A stretch of DNA of 9,846 nucleotides from Bacteroidales bacterium (GCA_031266895.1 JAISAD010000115.1:1-9846), one strand, 5' to 3'; positions 1-6,986 are shown, counted from the stretch's first letter. Numbers and translations are program-made. Notes: generated by a model not told the origin, from the sequence alone.

Positions 1-2
1 TC

Positions 3-656
3 TCGTCCATTGTGGATAATGTGCCGCTGGTGGCCGCCGCACTGGGGATGTACCATTTCCCTGTCGATCACTATTTCTGGGAATTTCTGGCCTACTGCGC
101 CGGCACAGGCGGCAGCATCCTGATTATCGGTTCGGCGGCAGGCGTTGCGGTTATGGGCATGGAAAAAATTGATTTTATCTGGTATCTGAAGCATATTACC
201 TGGCTTGCAGTCATCGGCTACCTGGCCGGCTGCGGCATGTTTATACTGGAAAAAAATATCATGGGCAGTTTCGAAGACGGCCATGGCAACAAAACCGCTG
301 AGGTTGTTATGACCGAAGAGGGGGTGCTTGACTATCTGAAAGGGAATACTTTTGTGTATGAAATGACGAATGAAACAGCTACATACAGCACATCCATACG
401 CTTTTTGCGATTCAACAGCGATGGAAATACCTATACCGGCATGAACCTGCAGGAGTCGCTGTTCAATATGCCCAAACAGGACTCGCTGTTCTCCTGCAAT
501 CAGGTAGCTAATGCCTTTTTGGGCGATTATATCATTGCTATACAGGATACTGTAGCCCGTGTACAGTGCGACAATCTCTACATGCAGGTAACAAAATCGG
601 GCCAGGTAACCCTGCAAACCAATAGCGGAATTGTGCCGCTGACGCGGAAGAATTGA
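3..656 (+). CDS. nhaD: Na+/H+ antiporter NhaD, C-terminal part (5' end outside window), with extra soluble tail
   Basis: The reading frame is already open at base 3 (codons Ser-Ser-Ile) and continues through the GTG at base 12. That GTG is therefore an internal valine in the motif SSIVDNVPLVAA, not a start. This motif, together with AYCAGTGGS and IIGSAAGVAVMGMEKIDF, is typical of the last membrane helices of NhaD-type sodium/proton antiporters, which exchange cytoplasmic Na+ for protons in the inner membrane. The final hydrophobic segment, ITWLAVIGYLAGCGMFIL, ends near base 254. In the NhaD proteins I know, the chain ends about here. This one continues for about 130 hydrophilic residues (bases 264-653), rich in Thr, Asn and beta-prone stretches, which I cannot assign to a family. 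Family assignment is strong; the tail's function is unknown. A strong promoter follows at once, so the next gene is probably transcribed separately. Confidence 0.9.
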   Translation, partial: SSIVDNVPLVAAALGMYHFPVDHYFWEFLAYCAGTGGSILIIGSAAGVAVMGMEKIDFIWYLKHITWLAVIGYLAGCGMFILEKNIMGSFEDGHGNKTAEVVMTEEGVLDYLKGNTFVYEMTNETATYSTSIRFLRFNSDGNTYTGMNLQESLFNMPKQDSLFSCNQVANAFLGDYIIAIQDTVARVQCDNLYMQVTKSGQVTLQTNSGIVPLTRKN

Positions 657-660
657 TCTT

Positions 661-691
661 TTTGGCTTTATTGATTTTTTTAGTACTTTTG
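661..691 (+). promoter_or_regulatory. Bacteroidota-type promoter for the SPFH-RNA ligase-RHH unit
   Basis: TTTG at 661-664 and TACTTTTG at 684-691 are separated by 19 bases. This matches the Bacteroidota consensus TTTG-N19-TAnnTTTG exactly. Transcription should start close to base 698, leaving a leader of about 40 bases before the ATG at 737. It begins only five bases after the antiporter stop codon, and there is no GC-rich terminator hairpin between the two. Confidence 0.75.
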
Positions 692-736
692 CCGCATTAA
701 ACTAATATCAAATTAATATCATCAAAAATCAGTTTT

Positions 737-1702
737 ATGAAGACTTCAGAAGAGAGATTTACAGGAATGAAAATGCGGGGAATCCCCATGCTAATCCTTA
801 ACTTGCTGCTTTTTTTCGGCACAGTTTGCTGCTTTGCCTGGGCGGTGGAATCGGCTATGCCGCTTTGGCTGCAAGCGTCCATTATTATTATTGATGTGCT
901 GCTTTTTTTGGCCACTGCCATAGCCTGGGTGGGACTTTTTATTGTAGAGCCCAATGAAGCGCGCGTGATGCTCTTTTTCGGCAAATATCACGGCACGGTT
1001 AAGGAAAACGGCTTTTTTTGGGTTAATCCGTTTTATGTAAAAAGCAAGCTCACGCTGCGTGCCCGCAATTTGGATGCCGCCCCTATAAAGGTAAACGACA
1101 AGTGCGGCAACCCTGTCATGATTGGTCAGGTAGTGGTGTGGCGCGTGGTAGATACCTACAAGGCCTCTTTCGATATTGACAATATGGCCAAAACCAGCAG
1201 TGCTGCCGGCAGCGCCGGCAACCATTCGGTAGCCGAGAAGATGAAGGCTTACGAATATTTTGTAAAGGTGCAGAGCGATGCCGCCCTGCGCTTCGTCGCC
1301 GGCATGTTCTCTTACGATAATGCGGAAAATGAGGACGAAAGGCTGACCCTGCGTTCCGGTGGAGAAGAGATTAACAGTATTTTGGAAAAGCAGCTGAACG
1401 AAAGGCTCTCTATTGCCGGCATTGAGGTAATGGAGGCCCGCGTCAACTATTTGGCCTACGCTCCCGAAATTGCTGCCGTAATGCTGCGCCGCCAGCAGGC
1501 AGACGCTATTATCAGCGCCCGGGAAAAAATTGTGGACGGCGCCGTAAGCATGGTAAAGCTGGCCATTGACAAGCTGTCGGAACAGGGCGTTATAGAATTG
1601 GACGACGACAAGAAGGCAGCCATGGTGAGCAATTTAATGGTGGTGCTTTGCAGCGACGAGCCGGCTCAGCCTGTGGTAAATTCCGGAACACTTTATAACT
1701 GA
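737..1702 (+). CDS. SPFH/band-7 domain membrane protein
   Basis: This is a 321-residue protein. Two hydrophobic segments (about residues 17-37 and 46-68) should place it in the inner membrane with the rest of the chain on one side. The SPFH (stomatin/prohibitin/flotillin/HflK) domain starts right after the second helix at VGLFIVEPNEARVMLFFGKYHG and runs to about residue 260. It includes the typical FWVNPFY and GNPVMIGQVVVWRV strands and the EVMEARVNYLAYAPEIAAVMLRRQQA helix. The Ala/Glu-rich coiled repeats of flotillins are absent; only about 60 residues follow the domain. SPFH proteins form membrane-bound rings or scaffolds that often control proteases or membrane microdomains; the specific role here is not visible. 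The start fits the promoter at 661-691. The RNA ligase gene begins 17 bases after its stop, which suggests co-transcription. Confidence 0.9.
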   Translation: MKTSEERFTGMKMRGIPMLILNLLLFFGTVCCFAWAVESAMPLWLQASIIIIDVLLFLATAIAWVGLFIVEPNEARVMLFFGKYHGTVKENGFFWVNPFYVKSKLTLRARNLDAAPIKVNDKCGNPVMIGQVVVWRVVDTYKASFDIDNMAKTSSAAGSAGNHSVAEKMKAYEYFVKVQSDAALRFVAGMFSYDNAENEDERLTLRSGGEEINSILEKQLNERLSIAGIEVMEARVNYLAYAPEIAAVMLRRQQADAIISAREKIVDGAVSMVKLAIDKLSEQGVIELDDDKKAAMVSNLMVVLCSDEPAQPVVNSGTLYN

Positions 1703-1719
1703 GCATCAGGCTGAACAGG

Positions 1720-2757
1720 ATGGCAAAATTTGAATATCCCGATTTGCTGAATGAGATGATAGCTTGCCGGTTTATCAATGTGCAAAAGCATCCGCACTAT
1801 CCGCTGCAAATCTACAATTACAGCATGAGGACACAGCGCCATAATGCCTGGAATGAAGCTACCCGTGCCTGTCGCGGACTGATTATGGACAGAGAGTGCA
1901 ACATTGTGAGCCGTCCGTTCAAAAAGTTTTTCAATTATGAGCATGTCAGCCCCGACTTGCTTCCGAACGAACCGTTTACCGTAACCGATAAGATAGATGG
2001 CTCGCTGGGAATAAGCTACTGGTACGATGGCGTGTGGCGCATTGCTACGCGCGGCAGCTTCGACGGCAAGCAGGCCACAAAAGCTACTTGGATTCTGCAT
2101 GGCAAATATGCGGATTGTTGCCTGAAAATGCAGCCTCAATACACCTACCTGTTCGAAGTTATCTATCCGGCCAACCGCATTATTGTGGATTACGGTAACC
2201 GCGAAGAACTGGTGCTGCTCGCCGTGATTGACACGGAAACAGGCTGCGAGCTGACCGATTTTGCCGGCATTGGATTTCCCGTATTAAAACCCGTTGAGGT
2301 AAATTCGCTTGACGAGGTACTGAAAATGAACGATAATAAGGCCGAAGGCATGGTAGTACGTTTTGAAAGCGGTTTTCGCGTAAAGGTGAAATTTGCCGAA
2401 TATTTACGCCTGCACCGCATTATGCTTGGCCTTTCCGAAATAAAGGTGTGGCGCTGCCTCTCCAGCGGGTATGGCATTGACAGCCTGTGCGAAGTAGCGG
2501 GCGAGGAATACATTTCGTGGATAAAGTCAACTGCAGAAAAAATATCGTCGGCCTATAATGCCAGGTATAAGACTGTTCAAAAAGAGTTTGATGCCTTGCC
2601 TCAATTTGCCTCTCAGGAAGAGGCGGCAGAGTATGTTAAAAAGCGGAAAAATGCGGACATACTGCTAAATATGCTGTACCATAAGCCTGTAGAAAAAATG
2701 ATTTGGCAGCTCGTAAAGCCTGATGAAAACGCTTCGTGGTTTTCCGAAAGAGGATAA
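1720..2757 (+). CDS. T4 Rnl1-like ATP-dependent RNA ligase
   Basis: This 345-residue protein has the nucleotidyltransferase motifs of T4 RNA ligase 1 in order. Arg52 lies in CRGLI. The adenylated lysine Lys91 is in motif I, KIDGS. Motif III with Glu146 is in YLFEVIYPANRIIVDY, which closely resembles the Rnl1 FE...P.NRIV...Y pattern. Glu209 is in motif IV, EGMVVRF. Lys222 and Lys224 are in motif V, VKVKF. All residues expected for catalysis are present, so the enzyme should join RNA 3'-OH and 5'-phosphate ends using ATP. Residues from about 240 onward are charged and probably helical, a possible RNA-specificity domain. No end-healing kinase/phosphatase gene is adjacent, so the source of its substrate ends is unknown. 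It lies 17 bases after the SPFH gene and 78 bases before a small RHH gene, apparently in one transcript. The length is close to T4 Rnl1 (374 residues). Confidence 0.88.
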   Translation: MAKFEYPDLLNEMIACRFINVQKHPHYPLQIYNYSMRTQRHNAWNEATRACRGLIMDRECNIVSRPFKKFFNYEHVSPDLLPNEPFTVTDKIDGSLGISYWYDGVWRIATRGSFDGKQATKATWILHGKYADCCLKMQPQYTYLFEVIYPANRIIVDYGNREELVLLAVIDTETGCELTDFAGIGFPVLKPVEVNSLDEVLKMNDNKAEGMVVRFESGFRVKVKFAEYLRLHRIMLGLSEIKVWRCLSSGYGIDSLCEVAGEEYISWIKSTAEKISSAYNARYKTVQKEFDALPQFASQEEAAEYVKKRKNADILLNMLYHKPVEKMIWQLVKPDENASWFSERG

Positions 2758-2822
2758 AATAACAGTAACAGCCTGACAGTTGCCGGCGAAAAGAGGCAAA
2801 GAAAGCGAACAGTTGAAAATTT

Positions 2823-2826
2823 GGAG
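2823..2826 (+). promoter_or_regulatory. Shine-Dalgarno-like site that sets the RHH gene start
   Basis: GGAG lies nine bases upstream of the ATG at 2836. It supports that ATG over the in-frame TTG at 2821, which would itself overlap the site. Such sites are uncommon in front of Bacteroidota genes. Confidence 0.45.
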
Positions 2827-2835
2827 AATAATATT

Positions 2836-3015
2836 ATGTCAGAAAACAGTAAAAGTAAAACTAAAACCTTTGTTCTTCGTATTGACAGCGAAACCATGGC
2901 AAAGATAGAGTGCTGGGCAGCAGATGAGTTTCGCAGTGTTAATGGACAAATTTTGCATTTGCTTGACCAGGCATTGAAAAAGTCGGGACGAAAGCCAAAG
3001 GCACGCAGCCATTAG
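2836..3015 (+). CDS. Small Arc-like ribbon-helix-helix DNA-binding protein
   Basis: This is a 59-residue protein. After a short Lys/Ser-rich arm, the pattern fits the ribbon-helix-helix fold of Arc repressors: a strand (TFVLRIDSE), a first helix (ETMAKIECWAADEF), a turn at RSVNG, and a second helix (QILHLLDQALKKS). It ends in a basic tail, KPKARSH. The conserved ADEFRSVNGQI signature resembles small Arc-family proteins often annotated as DNA-binding or antitoxin-like in Bacteroidota. RHH proteins act as dimers that insert the strand pair into the DNA major groove. It is the last gene of the presumed SPFH-RNA ligase unit and could autoregulate it, which is inference. Its TAG stop overlaps the TAA stop of the convergent parE gene by bases 3012-3015. 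I chose the ATG at 2836 because of the upstream GGAG. Confidence 0.8.
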   Translation: MSENSKSKTKTFVLRIDSETMAKIECWAADEFRSVNGQILHLLDQALKKSGRKPKARSH

Positions 3016-4862
3016 GCGCTGATTTCAATATCATCCAAATCATCTCGCAGGTTTTCCATCATAAAATTTTTGCGCACCTCATTATTATCGCCCATAAAAA
3101 ACGAAAGCAGCCGTTCAATATCCGTCCCCTTGTCAAGCACCACCGGCTCCAGGCGCATAGTGTCGCCTATAAAGTTTTTGAACTCGGAAGGAGAAATTTC
3201 GCCCAGTCCCTTAAAGCGGGTAATTTCGGGCGACCCTCTCAGCTTGCGGATAGCCTGCTGTTTCTCTCCCTCCGAATAACAGTAAATAGTCTCTTGCCTG
3301 TTGCGCACGCGAAACAGCGGCGTTTGCAGAATGAAAAGATGTCTCGCCTTTATCACTTCGGGGAAGAATTTAAGAAAAAACGTAAGCATCAACATACGAA
3401 TATGCATGCCATCCACATCGGCATCGGTAGCAATTATGATATGATTGTAGCGCAATCCGTCAAGACCATCTTCCAGATTGAGTGCCATGTAAAGCAGATT
3501 CAGCTCTTCGTTTTTGATAAAGCTGCGGCTTTTGTTTTTATAAACGTTTTCCGGTTTTCCTTTCAAGCTGAAAACCGCTTGCGTGTCGGCATTTCGAGAC
3601 TGGGTAATGGAGCCTGAGGCCGAATCGCCTTCGGTAACGAAAATCATGGACTCTTCAGCACGGTTGTCATTAGTATTAAAATGTATATTGCAATCGCGCA
3701 GCTTGGGATTATTGAAACTTGCCTTTTTAGTAGTCTCCTTATTCTTCTTTTTGAATCCGGCAATTTCAATGCGCTCTTTTTCCGACTCTATAATTTTGCT
3801 TTTAATGGTTTCGGCCACATCGGAATGTCGATGCAGGTAATTGTCCAGCAGCCTGCACACCACATCGTTAACATAATTGCGCACAGTCTGGCCGCCGGAC
3901 TCCATATAGTCGGATTCCATTTTAGTCTTGGTTTGCCCTCCGAACGTAGGCGCTTTTACTTTGATGGAAAGAGCGGCAGCCACAGAGTTGCGAATGTCCG
4001 CAGGGTCATAATCCTTGCCGTAGAAATTTCGGAACGTTTTGACTAATGCCTCTCTGAAAGCCTGCTGGTGGGTGCCGCCGTGCGGAGTATATTGGCTGTT
4101 TACAAACGAGTAGTACTCCTCGCCATACTTTTTGGAAGTGTAAGTCAGCGCAAACTCAAAGCGGTCGTCTTTCAAAATTTCCGGTTCAAAAAGCATTCCC
4201 TCTACATTAGCCTTCATCAAATCCACCAGTCCGTTTTTAGAATAGTACCTGTTTTTTTCATTGACAATAATAGTGAGACCAGTATTCAAATAGACGTAAT
4301 TCCACATCATTTTATCAATAAAATCATTGTACCAGTGATAATTCACAAATTTAGCGTCATCGGGGATAAACGAAATCGCAGTGCCGTTTTTTTTGTCGCT
4401 TTTCTCAACATGGCTTTCCGCTGTTTTATACCCTTTTGAAAATTCCGCCCATTTGCACTTGCCGTCCTGATAACTCTCTACGCGAAAATAGGTAGAGAGG
4501 GCGTTTACAGCCTTTACTCCCACGCCATTCATTCCGATAGAAGTATCGTAAGCCTCGCTGTCAAATTTGCCGCCGGTATTTATTTTCGACACACAGTCAA
4601 CCACCTTATTAAGCGGTATTCCACGCCCATAGTCGCGCACTGTAACCCTGTTTTCCTTGATAGTAACTTCAATAGATTTGCCAAAATTGCGCATAAACTC
4701 ATCTATTGAATTATCCATTACCTCCTTCAACAGCACATAAATGCCGTCAAACTCATTAGAACCGTCTCCTGCTCGCCCGATATACATTCCCAGGCGTTCG
4801 CGAATATGCTCATTCCACGACAAGGTAATAATATTCGCTTCTGTATATTGTTTTTCTGCCAT
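3012..4862 (-). CDS. parE: DNA topoisomerase IV subunit B (type IIA, ParE)
   Basis: This 616-residue protein is the ATPase/TOPRIM subunit of a type IIA topoisomerase. The GHKL ATPase shows LLKEVMDNSIDE (catalytic Glu47, Mg-binding Asn51), the DYGRGIP loop near residue 77 and the ATP lid GMNGVGVKAVNALS (110-123). The transducer domain carries PHGGTH (260-265) and the QTKTK switch lysine region (310-314). The TOPRIM domain has EGDSASG (411-417) and DADVDG (480-485), followed by RFKGLGE. The roughly 616-residue length without the GyrB-type insert favours ParE over GyrB. With ParC it decatenates daughter chromosomes. In many Bacteroidota parC follows directly, but here the downstream side is taken by a convergent gene and parC is not in the window. 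The start ATG at 4862 agrees with the family N-terminus. Confidence 0.93.
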   Translation of the reverse strand: MAEKQYTEANIITLSWNEHIRERLGMYIGRAGDGSNEFDGIYVLLKEVMDNSIDEFMRNFGKSIEVTIKENRVTVRDYGRGIPLNKVVDCVSKINTGGKFDSEAYDTSIGMNGVGVKAVNALSTYFRVESYQDGKCKWAEFSKGYKTAESHVEKSDKKNGTAISFIPDDAKFVNYHWYNDFIDKMMWNYVYLNTGLTIIVNEKNRYYSKNGLVDLMKANVEGMLFEPEILKDDRFEFALTYTSKKYGEEYYSFVNSQYTPHGGTHQQAFREALVKTFRNFYGKDYDPADIRNSVAAALSIKVKAPTFGGQTKTKMESDYMESGGQTVRNYVNDVVCRLLDNYLHRHSDVAETIKSKIIESEKERIEIAGFKKKNKETTKKASFNNPKLRDCNIHFNTNDNRAEESMIFVTEGDSASGSITQSRNADTQAVFSLKGKPENVYKNKSRSFIKNEELNLLYMALNLEDGLDGLRYNHIIIATDADVDGMHIRMLMLTFFLKFFPEVIKARHLFILQTPLFRVRNRQETIYCYSEGEKQQAIRKLRGSPEITRFKGLGEISPSEFKNFIGDTMRLEPVVLDKGTDIERLLSFFMGDNNEVRKNFMMENLRDDLDDIEISA

Positions 4863-4888
4863 AAAATTGAATTAGCATTTTGAACGTG

Positions 4889-4916
4889 CAAATATCCATA
4901 AAATTTTTGAAACAAA
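4889..4916 (-). promoter_or_regulatory. Possible promoter of parE
   Basis: Read on the - strand, GATATTTG (4896-4889) matches seven of eight positions of TAnnTTTG, and TTTG lies at 4916-4913. The spacer is only 16 bases, shorter than ideal. The predicted start would give a leader of about 20 bases before the ATG at 4862. Confidence 0.3.
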
Positions 4917-4934
4917 AGTCATGCATGCAAAAAT

Positions 4935-5237
4935 TTAATTGCGAGCAGTCATAACAGCACTTCGAATACACTCCGTACTGCGGTAATAGTACCCGTCGTA
5001 AGCTGGTAAAGAACCATTTTTATCTGTAGTAACATGGTCATAATACGCATCATATTCCATCCAAAATGAATAGGAAGAGCTAATAAAGTTTTCTATGATT
5101 ACATCTTGATTAGAACAAGGCACAAGCGTTCCGTCAGGTAATCGATAAAAAACATAACCGTGTTCTTCTATGTTAAAATAATGTAGAATATGCCCATCTT
5201 CGTCTCGTTCACAACTTGGACAAAAGCATACCGCCAA
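4935..5237 (-). CDS. Small putative lipoprotein, probably 5'-truncated by a frameshift
   Basis: The open frame encodes about 100 residues from a TTG codon at 5237, with no ATG available. In the same frame upstream of this TTG the sequence still reads KVLSILFLAVCFCPSC, a convincing bacterial lipoprotein signal with candidate lipobox cysteines (LAVC or CPSC). The natural start is missing from this frame: a GTG at 5263-5261 followed by AAAA sits one base out of register. The mature part is acidic and Tyr/Asp-rich. It contains GYVFYRLPDGTLVP and, later, VTTDKNGSLP, an arrangement reminiscent of carboxypeptidase-regulatory-like beta-sandwich domains, though this is weak. I recognise no family. It may be a recent pseudogene, a sequencing-error frameshift, or a gene using a non-standard start. 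It lies 72 bases upstream of parE on the same strand. Confidence 0.5.
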   Translation of the reverse strand: MAVCFCPSCERDEDGHILHYFNIEEHGYVFYRLPDGTLVPCSNQDVIIENFISSSYSFWMEYDAYYDHVTTDKNGSLPAYDGYYYRSTECIRSAVMTARN

Positions 5238-5276
5238 AAATAAAATTGATAATACCTTTTCACTTTGATTTACTGA

Positions 5277-5393
5277 TTAATTATTGTATGGCGAAAATAC
5301 AAAAAAATGCTGTTGCACAATTCGCCGTGGGCGGATAGCCGACCAAAGCAAAAGAGCCGTAAAAGCAATCAAAAAGGTGATTTTTAGTTTCAT
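5277..5393 (-). CDS. 38-codon ORF with signal-like hydrophobic N-terminus (uncertain)
   Basis: ATG at 5393 opens a 38-residue frame: MKLKITFLIAFTALLLWSAI, then a basic turn RPRRIV, then QQHFFVFSPYNN and TAA at 5277. The first half is an obvious membrane helix or uncleaved signal segment with a positive N-terminus, which is unlikely in random noncoding DNA. The LLLWSAIRP stretch slightly resembles the first helix of YjdF/DUF2238-type membrane proteins, but there is too little sequence to claim it. It could be a small membrane protein or the 5' remnant of a larger gene. It lies on the same strand as its neighbours, between the propeller gene and the lipoprotein-like gene. Confidence 0.35.
   Translation of the reverse strand: MKLKITFLIAFTALLLWSAIRPRRIVQQHFFVFSPYNN
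5292..5321 (-). promoter_or_regulatory. Possible promoter of the lipoprotein-like gene
   Basis: On the - strand, ATTG (5321-5318) and TATTTTCG (5299-5292) are 18 bases apart. Each differs by one base from the TTTG and TAnnTTTG elements. The position suits the GTG at 5263. It overlaps a 38-codon ORF, so both calls may not be right. Confidence 0.35.
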
Positions 5394-5421
5394 TCTATTT
5401 CAATTTTCTTCCCAAATACCA

Positions 5422-5438
5422 ACAAAAATGCTTTTTGT
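5422..5438 (-). terminator. Short AT hairpin downstream of the propeller gene
   Basis: ACAAAAA (5422-5428) and TTTTTGT (5432-5438) form a perfect seven-base stem with a three-base loop, 16 bases beyond the propeller gene's stop. It has a single G-C pair and no clean T-tract after it on the - strand, so terminator activity would be weak at best. Confidence 0.25.
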
Positions 5439-5453
5439 AAAAATACACATTAT

Positions 5454-6986
5454 TTAATTATCCAATATATCCGACAGTTTTATAGCGTAAACAGAATTTT
5501 CTTTTGCATAATATATTATATCATTTTTTATTGTGATTTGCGAACTTGTATAAATTTCCGCAATAGCTGTTCCCACATTGTCAAGCATTATCGTTATATT
5601 ACCATCGCAAATAAACTTATAATCAGCTGTTTCATAAATAAGAGCATATATTTTAGCAATTTCTTCAACTGTTTCTATTCCAAAATATTCGTCTATTTCA
5701 TATATTTTCCTGTCATACAAAAAATAAATACTTGTGAAATCCTGTTTGCTTAAATCTACAAACGTTCCATTATCGTCAATAAAATATTGATTTTCAGCTA
5801 TAAAATGGACAGATACTCTTCTTGCTTCAGGAGTTAGCAAAGGTAGTTGTTCTTCTATAAGGGAATTATCATCAAAACTGAATTTATATAACCTATTGCC
5901 TATGTTTATGCATATATAATCCTCTTTCGTACAATAATTTAGCATCACTTCCTTTTTATTAAAATAGTGTATAAATGTTTGTTGTCCGGTCAGTTTGTCA
6001 TATCCGGCAATAAAAGCTGTTCCACAAAAAGCAGGAGCATTGTTAAGGTAGGCATATCCAAAATTTAGCATATAGATATTATCTTCATATTCAAACAGTT
6101 GAGATTTGCTTGAACTGTTTTTCTCAAAATTGGTACTCCAAATAACATTTCCTGTAGCAATATCTATTTTTTCTATTCCATCATTAGAGGCAAAATAACA
6201 CAAGTCACTTTCGATTAGGGCATTAGATTTAATGTCCCTGAACGAGGTTTCTCCTGCGGGAATATAGACAAATCCTGTAAAAATCCCTGCTAGAACACTA
6301 AGAGCAGCAAGGCCTGCAGTTTTGGCAATTTCTTCTTTACTGTTTCGAGATGATTTTTTCTTTAAATCCCATCCGTTTCCTGTTTTTAAATCCAAAAGAT
6401 GTAAGCCTGAATTAGAAACTAAAAACAGTGAAGTGTCAGTGTAATAAGTATATTTTTCATAGTGAGCATATTCTTGATTTTTATGCCATATTGGTTTCCC
6501 TGTTTCAAGAGATACAGCCATTAAAACATTGGGATTTGAAAATTTATAGCCGAGACCTGAGTTTGATACTGTATCAATAAAAAAAATGTCATTAGGAAGA
6601 TAATATTTAATGTTACCTGTCCGTAAATCCATGTATCGGATTCCGAAAACGATGTCATTATCAAGCATTGTAATTTTATCCCAGCTGGTATTTTTAATTT
6701 TCCACAAAAGAGTATCTTTTTGCAAATCATAGATAAACATTCTGCTTTTTTGGCCGAAAAATCCGTTAGTTTTTACGTTTACGGACATCAGAGCAAATGG
6801 ATTTACCTTGAAGTAATATACATTTCCGGGAAAATTATACTCATAACCGATTATTCTTGAATTATTAGCAAATATTTCTGCTGTTTCAAGTTTATTTTTA
6901 GTAACAATATTTTTGTTTTTCTGGGCATAAACCGTTATAGAAAAAAGAGAGATAATAATAAGAAATAAGTATCTGTTATGTTTCAT
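5454..6986 (-). CDS. Secreted PQQ-like beta-propeller protein of unknown function
   Basis: This is a 510-residue protein. It starts with a signal peptide (Lys/Arg, hydrophobic core LFLIIISLFSI, likely cleavage after VYA at residue 21), so it should leave the cytoplasm. The body carries degenerate blade repeats of the form 'hydrophobic-D-x-x-TG-x-x-x-W' found in PQQ-like/WD-like propellers: YDLQKDTLLWK (86-96), MDLRTGNIKYY (119-129), VSLETGKPIWH (158-168), LDLKTGNGWDL (198-208), IDIATGNVIWS (274-284) and YDKLTGQQTFI (329-339). A hydrophobic Ala/Gly-rich stretch at about 222-244 interrupts the propeller and could be a membrane insertion. Cofactor-binding residues cannot be judged. The gene is clearly AT-richer than parE or the SpvB-like gene, which suggests later acquisition. 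It appears monocistronic, and I do not recognise a specific function. Confidence 0.75.
   Translation of the reverse strand: MKHNRYLFLIIISLFSITVYAQKNKNIVTKNKLETAEIFANNSRIIGYEYNFPGNVYYFKVNPFALMSVNVKTNGFFGQKSRMFIYDLQKDTLLWKIKNTSWDKITMLDNDIVFGIRYMDLRTGNIKYYLPNDIFFIDTVSNSGLGYKFSNPNVLMAVSLETGKPIWHKNQEYAHYEKYTYYTDTSLFLVSNSGLHLLDLKTGNGWDLKKKSSRNSKEEIAKTAGLAALSVLAGIFTGFVYIPAGETSFRDIKSNALIESDLCYFASNDGIEKIDIATGNVIWSTNFEKNSSSKSQLFEYEDNIYMLNFGYAYLNNAPAFCGTAFIAGYDKLTGQQTFIHYFNKKEVMLNYCTKEDYICINIGNRLYKFSFDDNSLIEEQLPLLTPEARRVSVHFIAENQYFIDDNGTFVDLSKQDFTSIYFLYDRKIYEIDEYFGIETVEEIAKIYALIYETADYKFICDGNITIMLDNVGTAIAEIYTSSQITIKNDIIYYAKENSVYAIKLSDILDN

Noticed and set aside
12..14. GTG as the start of the first gene
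   Set aside because: The frame is open upstream and the codons before it (SSI) complete the conserved NhaD motif, so the GTG is an internal valine.
791..1225. Minus-strand frame opposite the SPFH gene
   Set aside because: Its composition is that of an antisense shadow, and the + strand product is a clear SPFH protein.
2821..2835. TTG start adding five residues to the RHH protein
   Set aside because: The ATG at 2836 has a well-placed GGAG and fits the family length. The TTG overlaps that site.
3070..4439. Plus-strand open frames opposite parE
   Set aside because: They have no recognisable protein features. The - strand frame has every ParE motif.
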